A stretch of 25,795 nt of DNA from a virus. Both the position numbers and the translations under genes were made by a program. How positions within the stretch are numbered: the stretch's first letter is position 1; every line of letters begins with the position of its first letter. Location: the IMG/VR virus record IMGVR_UViG_3300020084_000086, positions 1 to 25,795 of that record; one strand, given 5' to 3'. Shown piece after piece: positions 1-5,475 of this stretch. Below the pieces are notes generated by a model that saw only the letters and a list, made by a program, of their open reading frames with translations, did no database searches and had not been told where the DNA came from.

Positions 1-44
1 TGTTCTAACACACTCATATTTCTTTTTTGTTCTAACATATTCAT
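1..44 (-). CDS. Possible 5' end of a gene cut by the window edge
   Basis: An open frame starts at 44 (second ATG at 38) and leaves the window at base 1. AAAGGA lies just upstream, 3 nt from the first ATG and 9 nt from the second, a good ribosome binding site. The visible codons begin MNMLEQKRN and then nearly repeat (MSVLE), because the DNA carries a 27 bp direct repeat (1-27 and 28-54), exactly nine codons. Only 14 complete codons are visible, so coding status is uncertain. The alternative is a non-coding repeat. Confidence 0.3.
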   Translation of the reverse strand, partial: MNMLEQKRNMSVLE

Positions 45-62
45 ATTTCCTTTTGTTTTATC

Positions 63-129
63 GGTCCGCGAGGACCTGAGCAATACCAAAGCCCGACTAT
101 GCCCAGTAACCGTAGGTGGCTACTGGGCA
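63..129 (-). terminator. Two hairpins downstream of the 168-aa gene
   Basis: Nine nt after the stop codon at 139, the transcript can fold a 12 bp stem (arms 118-129 and 100-111, one G-U pair, 6-nt loop). A second perfect 5 bp stem with a 4-nt loop follows at 63-76. Neither is followed by a run of U, so a classical intrinsic terminator is not shown. A processing or mRNA 3'-end stabilising structure before the next gene is equally possible. Confidence 0.4.
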
Positions 130-138
130 CAATGAACC

Positions 139-645
139 TTAAGCACTGAAGAGCGTTGCAACTGCGGCTGCTGTTTCAGGTGTTTTGCCTGATTTTACTT
201 TAGCGCCAAAGGATCCTTTGGCAAGCACTTCAACTATAGCAGCTTTGCTGTTACTAACCTTCTCTCCTTTTTCCACTTTTGTTATTTTCCAAGCTTCACG
301 AAACTTAGCTGGAATGGCTTTTGTCTGTGGTACGTTAGTCGTGATAGAATTCACGTACTCCGCAGCCTTACGGCCGTTGCGGACCACATCTAACTTCAAG
401 CCAGCATAACGGGCAATCCAAATGGCATGCCGCGCCCGCCTGGTTCCGCCTACTTTAGCGGATAACCCACTTAATGTAAACCGACCTTTACCGGCCACAA
501 GCAATTCGCGTACAGCCGCAAGGCAGAGCGCCGATGTTTTGGTCTCGGTCGGGGAAAGAGGATTCAATGCTTTCGGCGTTTTCGCCGGTTTCTGTTTAGG
601 TGTTGCGGTGGCTTCAAGCACATCCGCAGTCATATCTTTGCTCAT
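139..645 (-). CDS. Basic unknown protein, possible winged-helix fold
   Basis: A 168-aa protein preceded by a strong ribosome binding site (AAGGAGGC, 8 nt before the ATG). The first 35 residues are rich in Lys, Pro, Ala and Thr and look disordered. Residues about 36-95 could form a small helix-turn-helix or winged-helix unit: TLSGLSAKV, then the basic helix RRARHAIWIARYAG, then a strand around LDVVRN. The remainder is Lys/Ala-rich. The family is not recognised. The basic charge suggests nucleic acid binding, which is inference. It is probably expressed from the consensus promoter at 816-844 through a leader of about 160 nt that holds a small ORF. Confidence 0.75.
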   Translation of the reverse strand: MSKDMTADVLEATATPKQKPAKTPKALNPLSPTETKTSALCLAAVRELLVAGKGRFTLSGLSAKVGGTRRARHAIWIARYAGLKLDVVRNGRKAAEYVNSITTNVPQTKAIPAKFREAWKITKVEKGEKVSNSKAAIVEVLAKGSFGAKVKSGKTPETAAAVATLFSA

Positions 646-716
646 AATAGAGCCTCCTTAAATTTTGGTTAGTCACATTCAAACAAAACAACATCATCAT
701 CATTTTCTTAACATTC

Positions 717-803
717 TTATCTCATACAGTGACCTCCGTTTATGTAAACCTTAATAAATGCCAACACCGTCCCTCCAATAAAAATGAGAAAGATAGTGCC
801 CAT
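717..803 (-). CDS. Very small membrane peptide, 28 aa
   Basis: An ATG at 803 opens a 28-codon frame directly behind a perfect sigma70 promoter (-10 box 816-821). Residues 2-21 are almost entirely hydrophobic (starts MGTIFLIFIGG), enough for one membrane span, and the C-terminus ends HCMR. There is no good ribosome binding site before this ATG, and the predicted 5' leader is only about 6 nt. An internal GTG has GGAGG upstream and would give 15 residues. It could be a real micro-protein or a leader ORF for the downstream 168-aa gene. Confidence 0.35.
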   Translation of the reverse strand: MGTIFLIFIGGTVLAFIKVYINGGHCMR

Positions 804-815
804 ATATCTTGGCTT

Positions 816-844
816 ATTATAACAAACCTGCATCATTTTGTCAA
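816..844 (-). promoter_or_regulatory. Perfect consensus sigma70 promoter
   Basis: On the minus strand TTGACA (839-844), a 17 bp spacer and TATAAT (816-821): 12 of 12 consensus bases at the optimal spacing. It reads toward the 28-aa ORF and the 168-aa gene. Transcription would start near 809-810. This site makes the genes below 810 a separate unit from the ligase. Confidence 0.85.
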
Positions 845-866
845 TACCAGAGCCACAATTCCCTAA

Positions 867-998
867 CTATATGAAATATTGAGCCCCTGTAACAGGCATA
901 ACCCGGCCACAACGGGTCAACGTGGCAGCCCTTAGCGATGCCACCGAGGCAGACTTAATGGCGGCTCCAATAACCTCTAATCCTGTCCTTTTACTCAT
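867..998 (-). CDS. Small basic ORF overlapping the ligase stop
   Basis: A 43-codon frame begins MSKRTGLEVIGAAIKSASVA and ends GAQYFI. Its ATG (998) overlaps the last codons of the ligase gene in an ATGAGTAA junction, and GGAG lies 9 nt upstream inside the ligase. This close coupling is the packing style of this genome and supports translation. The peptide is Ala/Ser/Arg-rich and not recognised. Without homologues a fortuitous frame cannot be excluded. Confidence 0.5.
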   Translation of the reverse strand: MSKRTGLEVIGAAIKSASVASLRAATLTRCGRVMPVTGAQYFI

Positions 999-2145
999 AA
1001 TCCCGAACTCCTAAACCGACGGGAAACCTAGGCTTGCCATCTTCTGACTTTCCTTGGTACCGTACACTTAATTCCCTACCCACGTACTTTTTCCAATTCC
1101 TCCATTGTTCACGGCGGTACTCGTAAGAGCCACGGCAACGGACTGAAAATTCTCTTTCGGGTCCTGTTTTGCCATTCCCGGCATCACAGGTAAAGATAGC
1201 GGTTCCTTCATCTTTTCCTTCGCCTTCTACTGCACCAAGGATTTTGAATTCGGCATCATCGAAGTCTTTTAACTTGAGGAGTTGGTTTGACCTGAATTCA
1301 TAAACATAGCCATCTGGTCCACCGCTACGGACTATCGTACCCTCATACCCATCGGTTACAAATTGCGTATGGTACTGCATGACCTCACTTTCATCTTTGG
1401 CTTGGTAAGTCTGTACCTTAATGGCTAGGCCAGGTTTATAATCTTTGCGTTTCACAAAGCGGTCTGTGAACGATTTGCCCGTATCAGGTACGTCATAATT
1501 CCAAAACCTAACGTACTGTTTGAGGCCGTTCCAATCTGGCTGTTTCTCCTCCTTAACTAAGGAAGTCAATTTTTGAAATGAAATATCACCGTGGCAATAG
1601 GCTTCACCATCAAGACGTTCGCCAACATCCATGATTGTCACCATGAAAGGTGTTAAGAACGAAAGGTTCTTATAGGGTTTATTTTTGCGGCTGGTGTAAA
1701 CCACTTCTGTTTTAGACACACGGGTCGCTATAACACGCACCCCATCTAGCTTCGGCTGCACCCAAACTGGGTAAACCAGTTTATGCTTCCGCTCGTGGAA
1801 TTTATTGGCCAGCATTGGCAGGAGGTTAGGTCCAACCGACTTCTTTTCTTTTCCCACACCTTTGGCCAAAGCCTTTAGGTCGGTAACGTAATTCTTGTCT
1901 TGTTTCCGCTTCCAGGTGCTTTCGGCTTCGGCGGCAGCTTGCTCAAACGGCGTAGTTTCATTCACCCGCCCGAGGTTTTTGCCCTCCTTCACTTTCTTAG
2001 TAGCTAATTGCTTCTTCCCACCCTGGGCGCCATGTTCTGTATAGATCACCGCTCCCTGGGAAGCTTCCTCAATCCAAATGCGCCATTCTTTAACTGTGCC
2101 CCTAGAGGCTAAGCCGTAAAGTTTTGGAAATTCTTTTTTCTGCAT
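991..2145 (-). CDS. ATP-dependent DNA ligase with N-terminal WGR-like domain
   Basis: Seals nicks in duplex DNA through an enzyme-AMP intermediate, probably joining lagging-strand fragments and repair nicks during phage replication. The 384 residues contain a WGR-like domain (about 1-85) ending in the conserved GRVNETTP...EQA stretch typical of phage ligases of this type. The nucleotidyltransferase core follows: motif I KLDGVR with AMP-accepting Lys132, motif III LDGEAY (178-183), IIIa near FWNYDV (214-219), motif IV DGYEGTIV (265-272) and motif V KLK (291-293). An OB-fold region runs from about 300. AGGAAAG precedes the ATG. Partners in this window are the RNase H and the primase. Confidence 0.95.
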   Translation of the reverse strand: MQKKEFPKLYGLASRGTVKEWRIWIEEASQGAVIYTEHGAQGGKKQLATKKVKEGKNLGRVNETTPFEQAAAEAESTWKRKQDKNYVTDLKALAKGVGKEKKSVGPNLLPMLANKFHERKHKLVYPVWVQPKLDGVRVIATRVSKTEVVYTSRKNKPYKNLSFLTPFMVTIMDVGERLDGEAYCHGDISFQKLTSLVKEEKQPDWNGLKQYVRFWNYDVPDTGKSFTDRFVKRKDYKPGLAIKVQTYQAKDESEVMQYHTQFVTDGYEGTIVRSGGPDGYVYEFRSNQLLKLKDFDDAEFKILGAVEGEGKDEGTAIFTCDAGNGKTGPEREFSVRCRGSYEYRREQWRNWKKYVGRELSVRYQGKSEDGKPRFPVGLGVRDYE

Positions 2146-2158
2146 TATCTTTCCTTTT

Positions 2159-2383
2159 TTACCGTATCCGTATCGCAGAACCCATCACATCCGCAGCATA
2201 CACATCGCCCATTTCACCATTAGGCACAATGGGAGTTTTTACAAGACAAAACCACCTAGCATACGGTTTAGTATCATCCGCCTGCCATTTCTTTAAGACG
2301 TACCACGTCCAAGAGCCGTCATGGGACTCCCAGATTTCATAAGCTTGTTCTTTTTTTACCGTTTTGCCACAAAGATTTTTCAT
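2159..2383 (-). CDS. Small conserved-looking phage protein, function unknown
   Basis: A 74-aa protein with an excellent ribosome binding site (AAGGAGAAGG before ATG 2383), ending 13 nt upstream of the ligase start, so probably co-transcribed with it. It is rich in aromatics (WTWYVLKKWQ, YARWFCLVKTP) and has a GDVYAADV segment, a layout I associate with small phage proteins of unknown function. It has no membrane segment and only two cysteines, so zinc binding is not indicated. Confidence 0.75.
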   Translation of the reverse strand: MKNLCGKTVKKEQAYEIWESHDGSWTWYVLKKWQADDTKPYARWFCLVKTPIVPNGEMGDVYAADVMGSAIRIR

Positions 2384-2426
2384 ACCTTCTCCTTCTTATT
2401 ATAATTTGACTGTGCCGCTGTTCGGT

Positions 2427-2696
2427 TCAATGTACACATTTCGAATGAATGGCCATCCTGGAAGTGCAATCCATCCACTGTTTAATTGTGAGTCTTGGTA
2501 TATTTTGATAATAAATTATTATACCCATCATGCAGGTGGCAGAGCAATAAGTAAATGGCATACCCTGGAGCTCCGGAGCTACTGGCGTAGACCAACGATT
2601 CCACAACCACGATTTAAAATCCCGGCATTCAGTTGGGCGCACCCAATGAATCCGCCAAGATAAATTGTTCTTATCGGTCGAAATGTGTACATTCAT
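2427..2696 (-). CDS. Small WVRP-motif protein, paralogue of the 5.2-5.4 kb gene
   Basis: About 89 aa. I chose the third of three tandem ATGs (2696) because AAGGAG then lies 7-8 nt upstream. The core WRIHWVRPTECRDFKSWLW clearly resembles WTLWIYWVRPNECLNFKVWLW in the gene at 5207-5437, so the two are paralogues 2.6 kb apart. The sequence is rich in Trp, Met and Cys. Function unknown. It lies in a run of small genes between the gp88-like gene and the ligase. Confidence 0.65.
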   Translation of the reverse strand: MNVHISTDKNNLSWRIHWVRPTECRDFKSWLWNRWSTPVAPELQGMPFTYCSATCMMGIIIYYQNIPRLTIKQWMDCTSRMAIHSKCVH

Positions 2697-2725
2697 CATC
2701 ATTCTCCTTTTAATTAGTGTGATTG

Positions 2726-2974
2726 TTAACGCCATTCAACGATTCCGATTCCAATACTGTCGGGGTTTTTAGATTTTTTCAAGTGAACCCTAAACCAAGA
2801 ACGGGCATGCCGTTCAGCAGCAAGCTTTGTTTGTCTCCAACTAATTCTCCCATCAGGAGTCAATATCAGGTAACCGTCAGAGAATCCAATCCCTGCATCA
2901 CGGTCGCGCCAGTATTCATCATGTTCAATGATAATTTTTCCTTGTTTTGTTATATTGTCCTTCATCATTTTCAT
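2726..2974 (-). CDS. Small unknown phage protein
   Basis: An 82-aa soluble protein starting MKMMKDNITKQGKIIIEHDE; either of the two ATGs three and four codons in is also possible. The start is 8 nt after the stop of the preceding gene and no strong ribosome binding site is visible, so translational coupling is likely. The beginning (ITKQGKIIIEHDEYWRDR) is similar in layout to the upstream neighbour (ITKRGTLVIEREGPLYEER), suggesting a tandem duplication that has diverged. Function unknown. Confidence 0.65.
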   Translation of the reverse strand: MKMMKDNITKQGKIIIEHDEYWRDRDAGIGFSDGYLILTPDGRISWRQTKLAAERHARSWFRVHLKKSKNPDSIGIGIVEWR

Positions 2975-2982
2975 TTTTATTG

Positions 2983-3222
2983 CTACTTTCTTCTGAATGG
3001 GAACGGTGATCTATACAGGTACTTGTTATACAGGTTCTTATCAAAATCAAACTCATTCTCAAACTGGAAAAACCAGCCTCTTGACTCGGCATCTGGCAGG
3101 GAAATTTTCCAGTCCCCTACGGTACTTGCCCAAGAATTTAAGCGTTCTTCATAAAGTGGTCCCTCACGTTCAATGACAAGTGTTCCGCGTTTCGTTATTA
3201 TATTGATATTGGCCTTCCTCAT
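2983..3222 (-). CDS. Small unknown phage protein, likely relative of its downstream neighbour
   Basis: A 79-aa protein from ATG 3222, which sits 1 nt after the stop of the zinc-finger-like gene, with AAAGAG upstream. It begins MRKANINIITKRG and is rich in aromatic and acidic residues (WFFQFENEFDFDKN), with a basic C-terminus. The N-terminal ITKRGTLVIE segment resembles the next gene downstream. The first bases of this gene belong to a 21 bp sequence shared with the end of the gp88-like gene (see 3217-3237). Function unknown. Confidence 0.65.
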   Translation of the reverse strand: MRKANINIITKRGTLVIEREGPLYEERLNSWASTVGDWKISLPDAESRGWFFQFENEFDFDKNLYNKYLYRSPFPFRRK

Positions 3223-3237
3223 TTTATTGCTCTTTCT
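3217..3237 (-). repeat. Fragment 3 of the gp88-like gene tail (21 bp)
   Basis: Identical over 21 bp to 3806-3826, the last codons and stop of the gp88-like gene. Here it spans the last codons and stop of the zinc-finger-like gene and the start of the next gene. It is the third of three ordered fragments of one continuous gene tail. Confidence 0.85.
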
Positions 3238-3415
3238 CACGCTCCGTTGTCATCCAGTTACGGTAAAACACTAGATGCCTGGGGCAGAAGTAATATGGGG
3301 CACCATTGAGATAAATCGCCGCAGGCATTAGCGCCGATCCATAATGCCGTGACGCCTCGCGGTTTACAGCACATTCCTCATAACAACCAACAGCATCACA
3401 AGTTTGCAATGTCAT
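3224..3415 (-). CDS. Small protein with a cysteine-rich zinc-binding pattern
   Basis: About 63 aa from ATG 3415, chosen because AAAGGAG lies 9 nt upstream. The open frame extends further but only into the promoter module. The pattern C-x4-C-x3-C near the N-terminus (TCDAVGCYEEC) plus a later CPRH suggests one structural zinc site. It is the first gene behind promoter copy A (3452-3480), so it is probably expressed from that promoter, followed by the small genes down to the ligase. Function unknown. Confidence 0.65.
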   Translation of the reverse strand: MTLQTCDAVGCYEECAVNREASRHYGSALMPAAIYLNGAPYYFCPRHLVFYRNWMTTEREKEQ

Positions 3416-3422
3416 ATTCACG

Positions 3423-3577
3423 TTCTCCTTTTCTCCATTCATCTTGACTATACTATACCATAAAACCAAGATTGGTGCAAGGATTATTATTCGCGTAACT
3501 ACGCAATTTTAAAGGGGTTTTAAGAGAATGGCGTAACTAATTGATAATATTGGGGTTTATTTTTATGTGTTATTCTG
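3423..3577 (-). repeat. Promoter module, copy A (155 bp)
   Basis: Aligns without gaps to 4786-4940 with 7 mismatches (about 95 % identical), same orientation. It holds the ribosome-binding region, a sigma70 promoter and about 100 bp upstream with AT-rich tracts and the 9-mer TAGTTACGC present twice. A third, more diverged copy lies at the right end of the window. The intergenic part of this stretch contains no gene of its own; the 3' end of the 55-aa ORF overlaps it at 3563-3577. Confidence 0.9.
3452..3480 (-). promoter_or_regulatory. Sigma70-type promoter, module copy A
   Basis: On the minus strand TTGCAC (3475-3480), a 17 bp spacer and TATAGT (3452-3457). Transcription should start near 3445 and give a leader of about 30 nt with AAAGGAG before the zinc-finger-like gene. 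The same arrangement recurs in copies B and C. Confidence 0.8.
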
Positions 3578-3730
3578 CTTGGTTGGACCGTGCAATCTGG
3601 ATAGGGTTGTTATCGTCGCTATTTTCGCCTTCCCCACTTGCCGCGTATACTGTTCGGCCCGTTCGCGGGTGTAGAAAAAACGCTCCACTGTCTGCAAGAA
3701 TCCAGGATAGGAAACTCTAAAGAATGTCAT
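3563..3730 (-). CDS. Small basic protein, 55 aa
   Basis: An ATG at 3730 with GGGGG 10 nt upstream opens a 55-codon frame (starts MTFFRVSYPGFLQTVERFFY; Arg/Lys-rich middle; ends KQNNT). The last 13 or so codons are built from a 26 bp copy of the gp88-like gene tail (3578-3603) read in a different frame. The protein may therefore have acquired its C-terminus when this sequence was inserted. Not recognised. Confidence 0.5.
   Translation of the reverse strand: MTFFRVSYPGFLQTVERFFYTRERAEQYTRQVGKAKIATITTLSRLHGPTKQNNT
3578..3603 (-). repeat. Fragment 2 of the gp88-like gene tail (26 bp)
   Basis: Perfect 26 bp match to 3825-3850. In the gp88-like gene it encodes IQIARSNQ; here it is read in another frame as the end of the 55-aa ORF. 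Confidence 0.9.
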
Positions 3731-3734
3731 GGTT

Positions 3735-3800
3735 TTAATTCCCCCTTGTTGTCCTAAGCTTGTTTATGACCCGCGTACTGTACATTACCATGGTTTCCAT
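3735..3800 (-). CDS. Mini-ORF reusing the gp88-like C-terminus (21 aa)
   Basis: Starts 7 nt after the gp88-like stop codon with GAGGG 4 nt before its ATG, and encodes METMVMYST, then RVINKL, then RTTRGN. RVINKL comes from a 20 bp exact copy of the upstream gene (3755-3774 = 3849-3868) in the same reading frame. It may only be debris of a duplicated tail; translation is possible but not shown. Confidence 0.25.
   Translation of the reverse strand: METMVMYSTRVINKLRTTRGN
3755..3774 (-). repeat. Fragment 1 of the gp88-like gene tail (20 bp)
   Basis: Perfect 20 bp match to 3849-3868, which encodes RVINKL near the end of the gp88-like protein. It is followed in order by fragments 2 and 3. Confidence 0.9.
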
Positions 3801-3807
3801 CACACCC

Positions 3808-4473
3808 TCATTTTATTGCTCTTTCTTGGTTGGACCGTGCAATCTGGATAAGCTTGTTTATGACCCGCCCATGCGCTGGATAAGCGATAACCGCTACATC
3901 TTTGCGGTAACAGGCATCACAAGGACCGCACTTCCCACCGCGGCTATATGCGCCACAAAGATACGCCTCAGCCGGGGCTTCATTTGCTGTCGGCACAATT
4001 ACTGAACCATGTAAACCCGGCGTATAGTTTCCGTCAATGCTATCGGCAGAATACCGCACCGCTACATTTGGCAGAGTTGCGATTTGTTCTAAGATATGGC
4101 GAAATTTTGCAATTTTGTAGGAACGGGTCGGCAGCCAATGCCGGACCCAGGGAGTCTGTTCAATTACCTGTTTAATTTTATTGGCCAAGGCAGGATGGTA
4201 AATGTCACCGCTATCAAACCAACGGAAGAGGACTTCCTTCTTCAGGGCTTTAACCATATCTCCCACCCAATTAGCATCGCGCCACGCTTCTCGGTTTGCT
4301 TCCCGGGCTTGCTTGACAACTGGAAAAACATAAAATCCTGTCCGTGCGTAACAACCCGCACAGGCTGGAACGGCGGTACCATTCTTATCACGCGCTCCTG
4401 GGCACGTTTCCCATGCGGCCAGGCTCCACGATTTAGCATTTAGTTTTGAGGTTTGTGAAAGATGGTTCATCAT
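3808..4473 (-). CDS. Phage gp88-like cysteine-rich protein
   Basis: A 221-aa protein resembling the phage gp88-type family of unknown activity. Recognisable parts are ETCPGA (22-27), CAGCYAR (38-44), FRWFDSGD (83-90), WLPTRS (113-118), YSADSID (141-147) and a C-terminal cluster C173, C182, C185, C188. Seven cysteines in two groups suggest a bound metal or iron-sulphur centre, and related phage families have been compared with radical-SAM-like barrels; this is inference. AAGGA lies 4-7 nt before the two tandem ATGs. It starts 11 nt after the stop of the 98-aa gene and shares promoter copy B. Its 3' end recurs downstream in fragments. Confidence 0.75.
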   Translation of the reverse strand: MMNHLSQTSKLNAKSWSLAAWETCPGARDKNGTAVPACAGCYARTGFYVFPVVKQAREANREAWRDANWVGDMVKALKKEVLFRWFDSGDIYHPALANKIKQVIEQTPWVRHWLPTRSYKIAKFRHILEQIATLPNVAVRYSADSIDGNYTPGLHGSVIVPTANEAPAEAYLCGAYSRGGKCGPCDACYRKDVAVIAYPAHGRVINKLIQIARSNQERAIK

Positions 4474-4484
4474 GTTTTCCTTTC

Positions 4485-4781
4485 TTACACAACCATACTT
4501 TTAAAAAGGTTCATTTGTAATTCCTCAAGCACCACTGGTTGAACCTGATTTTCTTTAGCACCTAAGAAAGAATGGTGGATAAGAGGTTTTTCGATTCCTC
4601 TAGCTAGAAACCATTCTTTGAGGGCAGACAATTCTTTGTCAATAAACATAAAGGAGGCAACTCCTCTACCATTGGTGGCTTTCTCTATCCGTTGTTTTCG
4701 TAGGTGGTCAAGGTGGATTAACGCACCATTAATACCCATACTTTCAAATTTGTCGTTATAGCTTCTTTTTCTTTTTCTCAT
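4485..4781 (-). CDS. Unknown 98-aa protein
   Basis: Start at ATG 4781, with AAAGGAG 6-7 nt upstream. The frame extends further only into the promoter module, where its residues (YSIVKMNGEKE) merely mirror those at copy A. The protein starts with a very basic stretch (MRKRKRSYNDK), then has mixed helices (GALIHLDHLRKQRIEKATN, DKELSALKEWFLARGIEKP). No family recognised. It is the first gene behind promoter copy B and is followed by the gp88-like gene. Confidence 0.65.
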   Translation of the reverse strand: MRKRKRSYNDKFESMGINGALIHLDHLRKQRIEKATNGRGVASFMFIDKELSALKEWFLARGIEKPLIHHSFLGAKENQVQPVVLEELQMNLFKSMVV

Positions 4782-4785
4782 TTGC

Positions 4786-4940
4786 TTCTCCTTTTCTCCA
4801 TTCATCTTGACTATACTATACCACAAAGCCAAGATTGGCGCAAGGATTATTATCCGCGTAACTACGCAATTTTAAAGGGGTTTTAAGAGAATGGCGTAAC
4901 TAATTGATAATATTGGAGTTTATTTTTATGTGATATCCTG
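4786..4940 (-). repeat. Promoter module, copy B (155 bp)
   Basis: The second copy of the module at 3423-3577, gap-free with 7 mismatches. It contains the promoter at 4815-4843 and the same upstream region with two TAGTTACGC 9-mers and AT-rich tracts. No coding sequence is visible in it. Confidence 0.9.
4815..4843 (-). promoter_or_regulatory. Sigma70-type promoter, module copy B
   Basis: On the minus strand TTGCGC (4838-4843), 17 bp, TATAGT (4815-4820). It drives the 98-aa gene and the gp88-like gene. Start expected near 4808. Confidence 0.8.
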
Positions 4941-5005
4941 AAGAAAAACAATAGGTTATGATATTGAAAGATAAGAGAGGGATTTTGAGGTAATTAATAA
5001 ACCGC

Positions 5006-5146
5006 TATACCTAAAAATGAATCATTCATTTATACCTAAAAATGAATCATTCATTTATACCTAAAAATGAATCATTCATTTATACCTAAAAATGAATCAT
5101 TCATTTATACCTAAAAATGAATCATTCATTTATACCTAAAAATGAA
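5006..5146. repeat. Iteron array: five 25 bp repeats plus a partial sixth
   Basis: Five identical head-to-tail 25 bp units start at 5006, 5031, 5056, 5081 and 5106, followed by 16 bp of a sixth (5131-5146). Each unit is TATACCTAAA followed by a 15 bp perfect palindrome, AATGAAT-C-ATTCATT. The period is not a multiple of three, and 4941-5206 has no gene, so this is a non-coding cis element. Candidate roles: replication origin iterons, a partition site, or operator sites for a dimeric protein. Read on the minus strand each unit also carries GGTATAAAT, resembling a -10 box. Two TTGACA boxes lie just upstream (5158-5163 and 5205-5210) but at unsuitable spacing. Confidence 0.95.
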
Positions 5147-5206
5147 AGCTGGAAGATTGTCAATTTCGCTTCTTGCGCCGACGCTGTATCTAGAAGAGGT
5201 GGTTTG

Positions 5207-5437
5207 TCAATTAATTTTTAATTCCTTGGTATAATCTAATGTTATGCCCAAGATGCGGGTAACACTATAGAAAGTTCGCGTCTGGACGAAAAGATTTTCT
5301 ACGTCAGCAATCATCATATCAGCGTCCGTGGCGGTGCCACATCGATAGAACCATAACCAAACTTTAAAATTCAGGCATTCATTGGGACGCACCCAATAAA
5401 TCCATAACGTCCAATTCTTCTTACCAAATTTGAACAT
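5207..5437 (-). CDS. Small WVRP-motif protein, paralogue of the 2.4-2.7 kb gene
   Basis: A 76-aa protein from ATG 5437. Its N-terminal half (WTLWIYWVRPNECLNFKVWLW) matches the protein at 2427-2696, and its C-terminal half differs. No strong ribosome binding site is visible (weak AAGAAA). It is the last gene before the iteron array. Function unknown; the paralogy is the main evidence that it is real. Confidence 0.6.
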   Translation of the reverse strand: MFKFGKKNWTLWIYWVRPNECLNFKVWLWFYRCGTATDADMMIADVENLFVQTRTFYSVTRILGITLDYTKELKIN

Positions 5438-5475
5438 CGTTATTTCTTAGGGCCCGAGCAAACAAACCTTACATT

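Noticed and set aside
2427-2735. Longer start for the WVRP-motif protein
   Set aside because: The extra codons include the ribosome binding site itself and the end of the neighbouring gene; the internal ATG at 2696 is better placed.
4308-4340. Plus-strand TTGACA inside the gp88-like gene
   Set aside because: No acceptable -10 box at 16-18 bp.
5006-5146. Possible CRISPR array
   Set aside because: Units are directly adjacent and identical with no unique spacers, and no cas genes are present; this is an iteron array.
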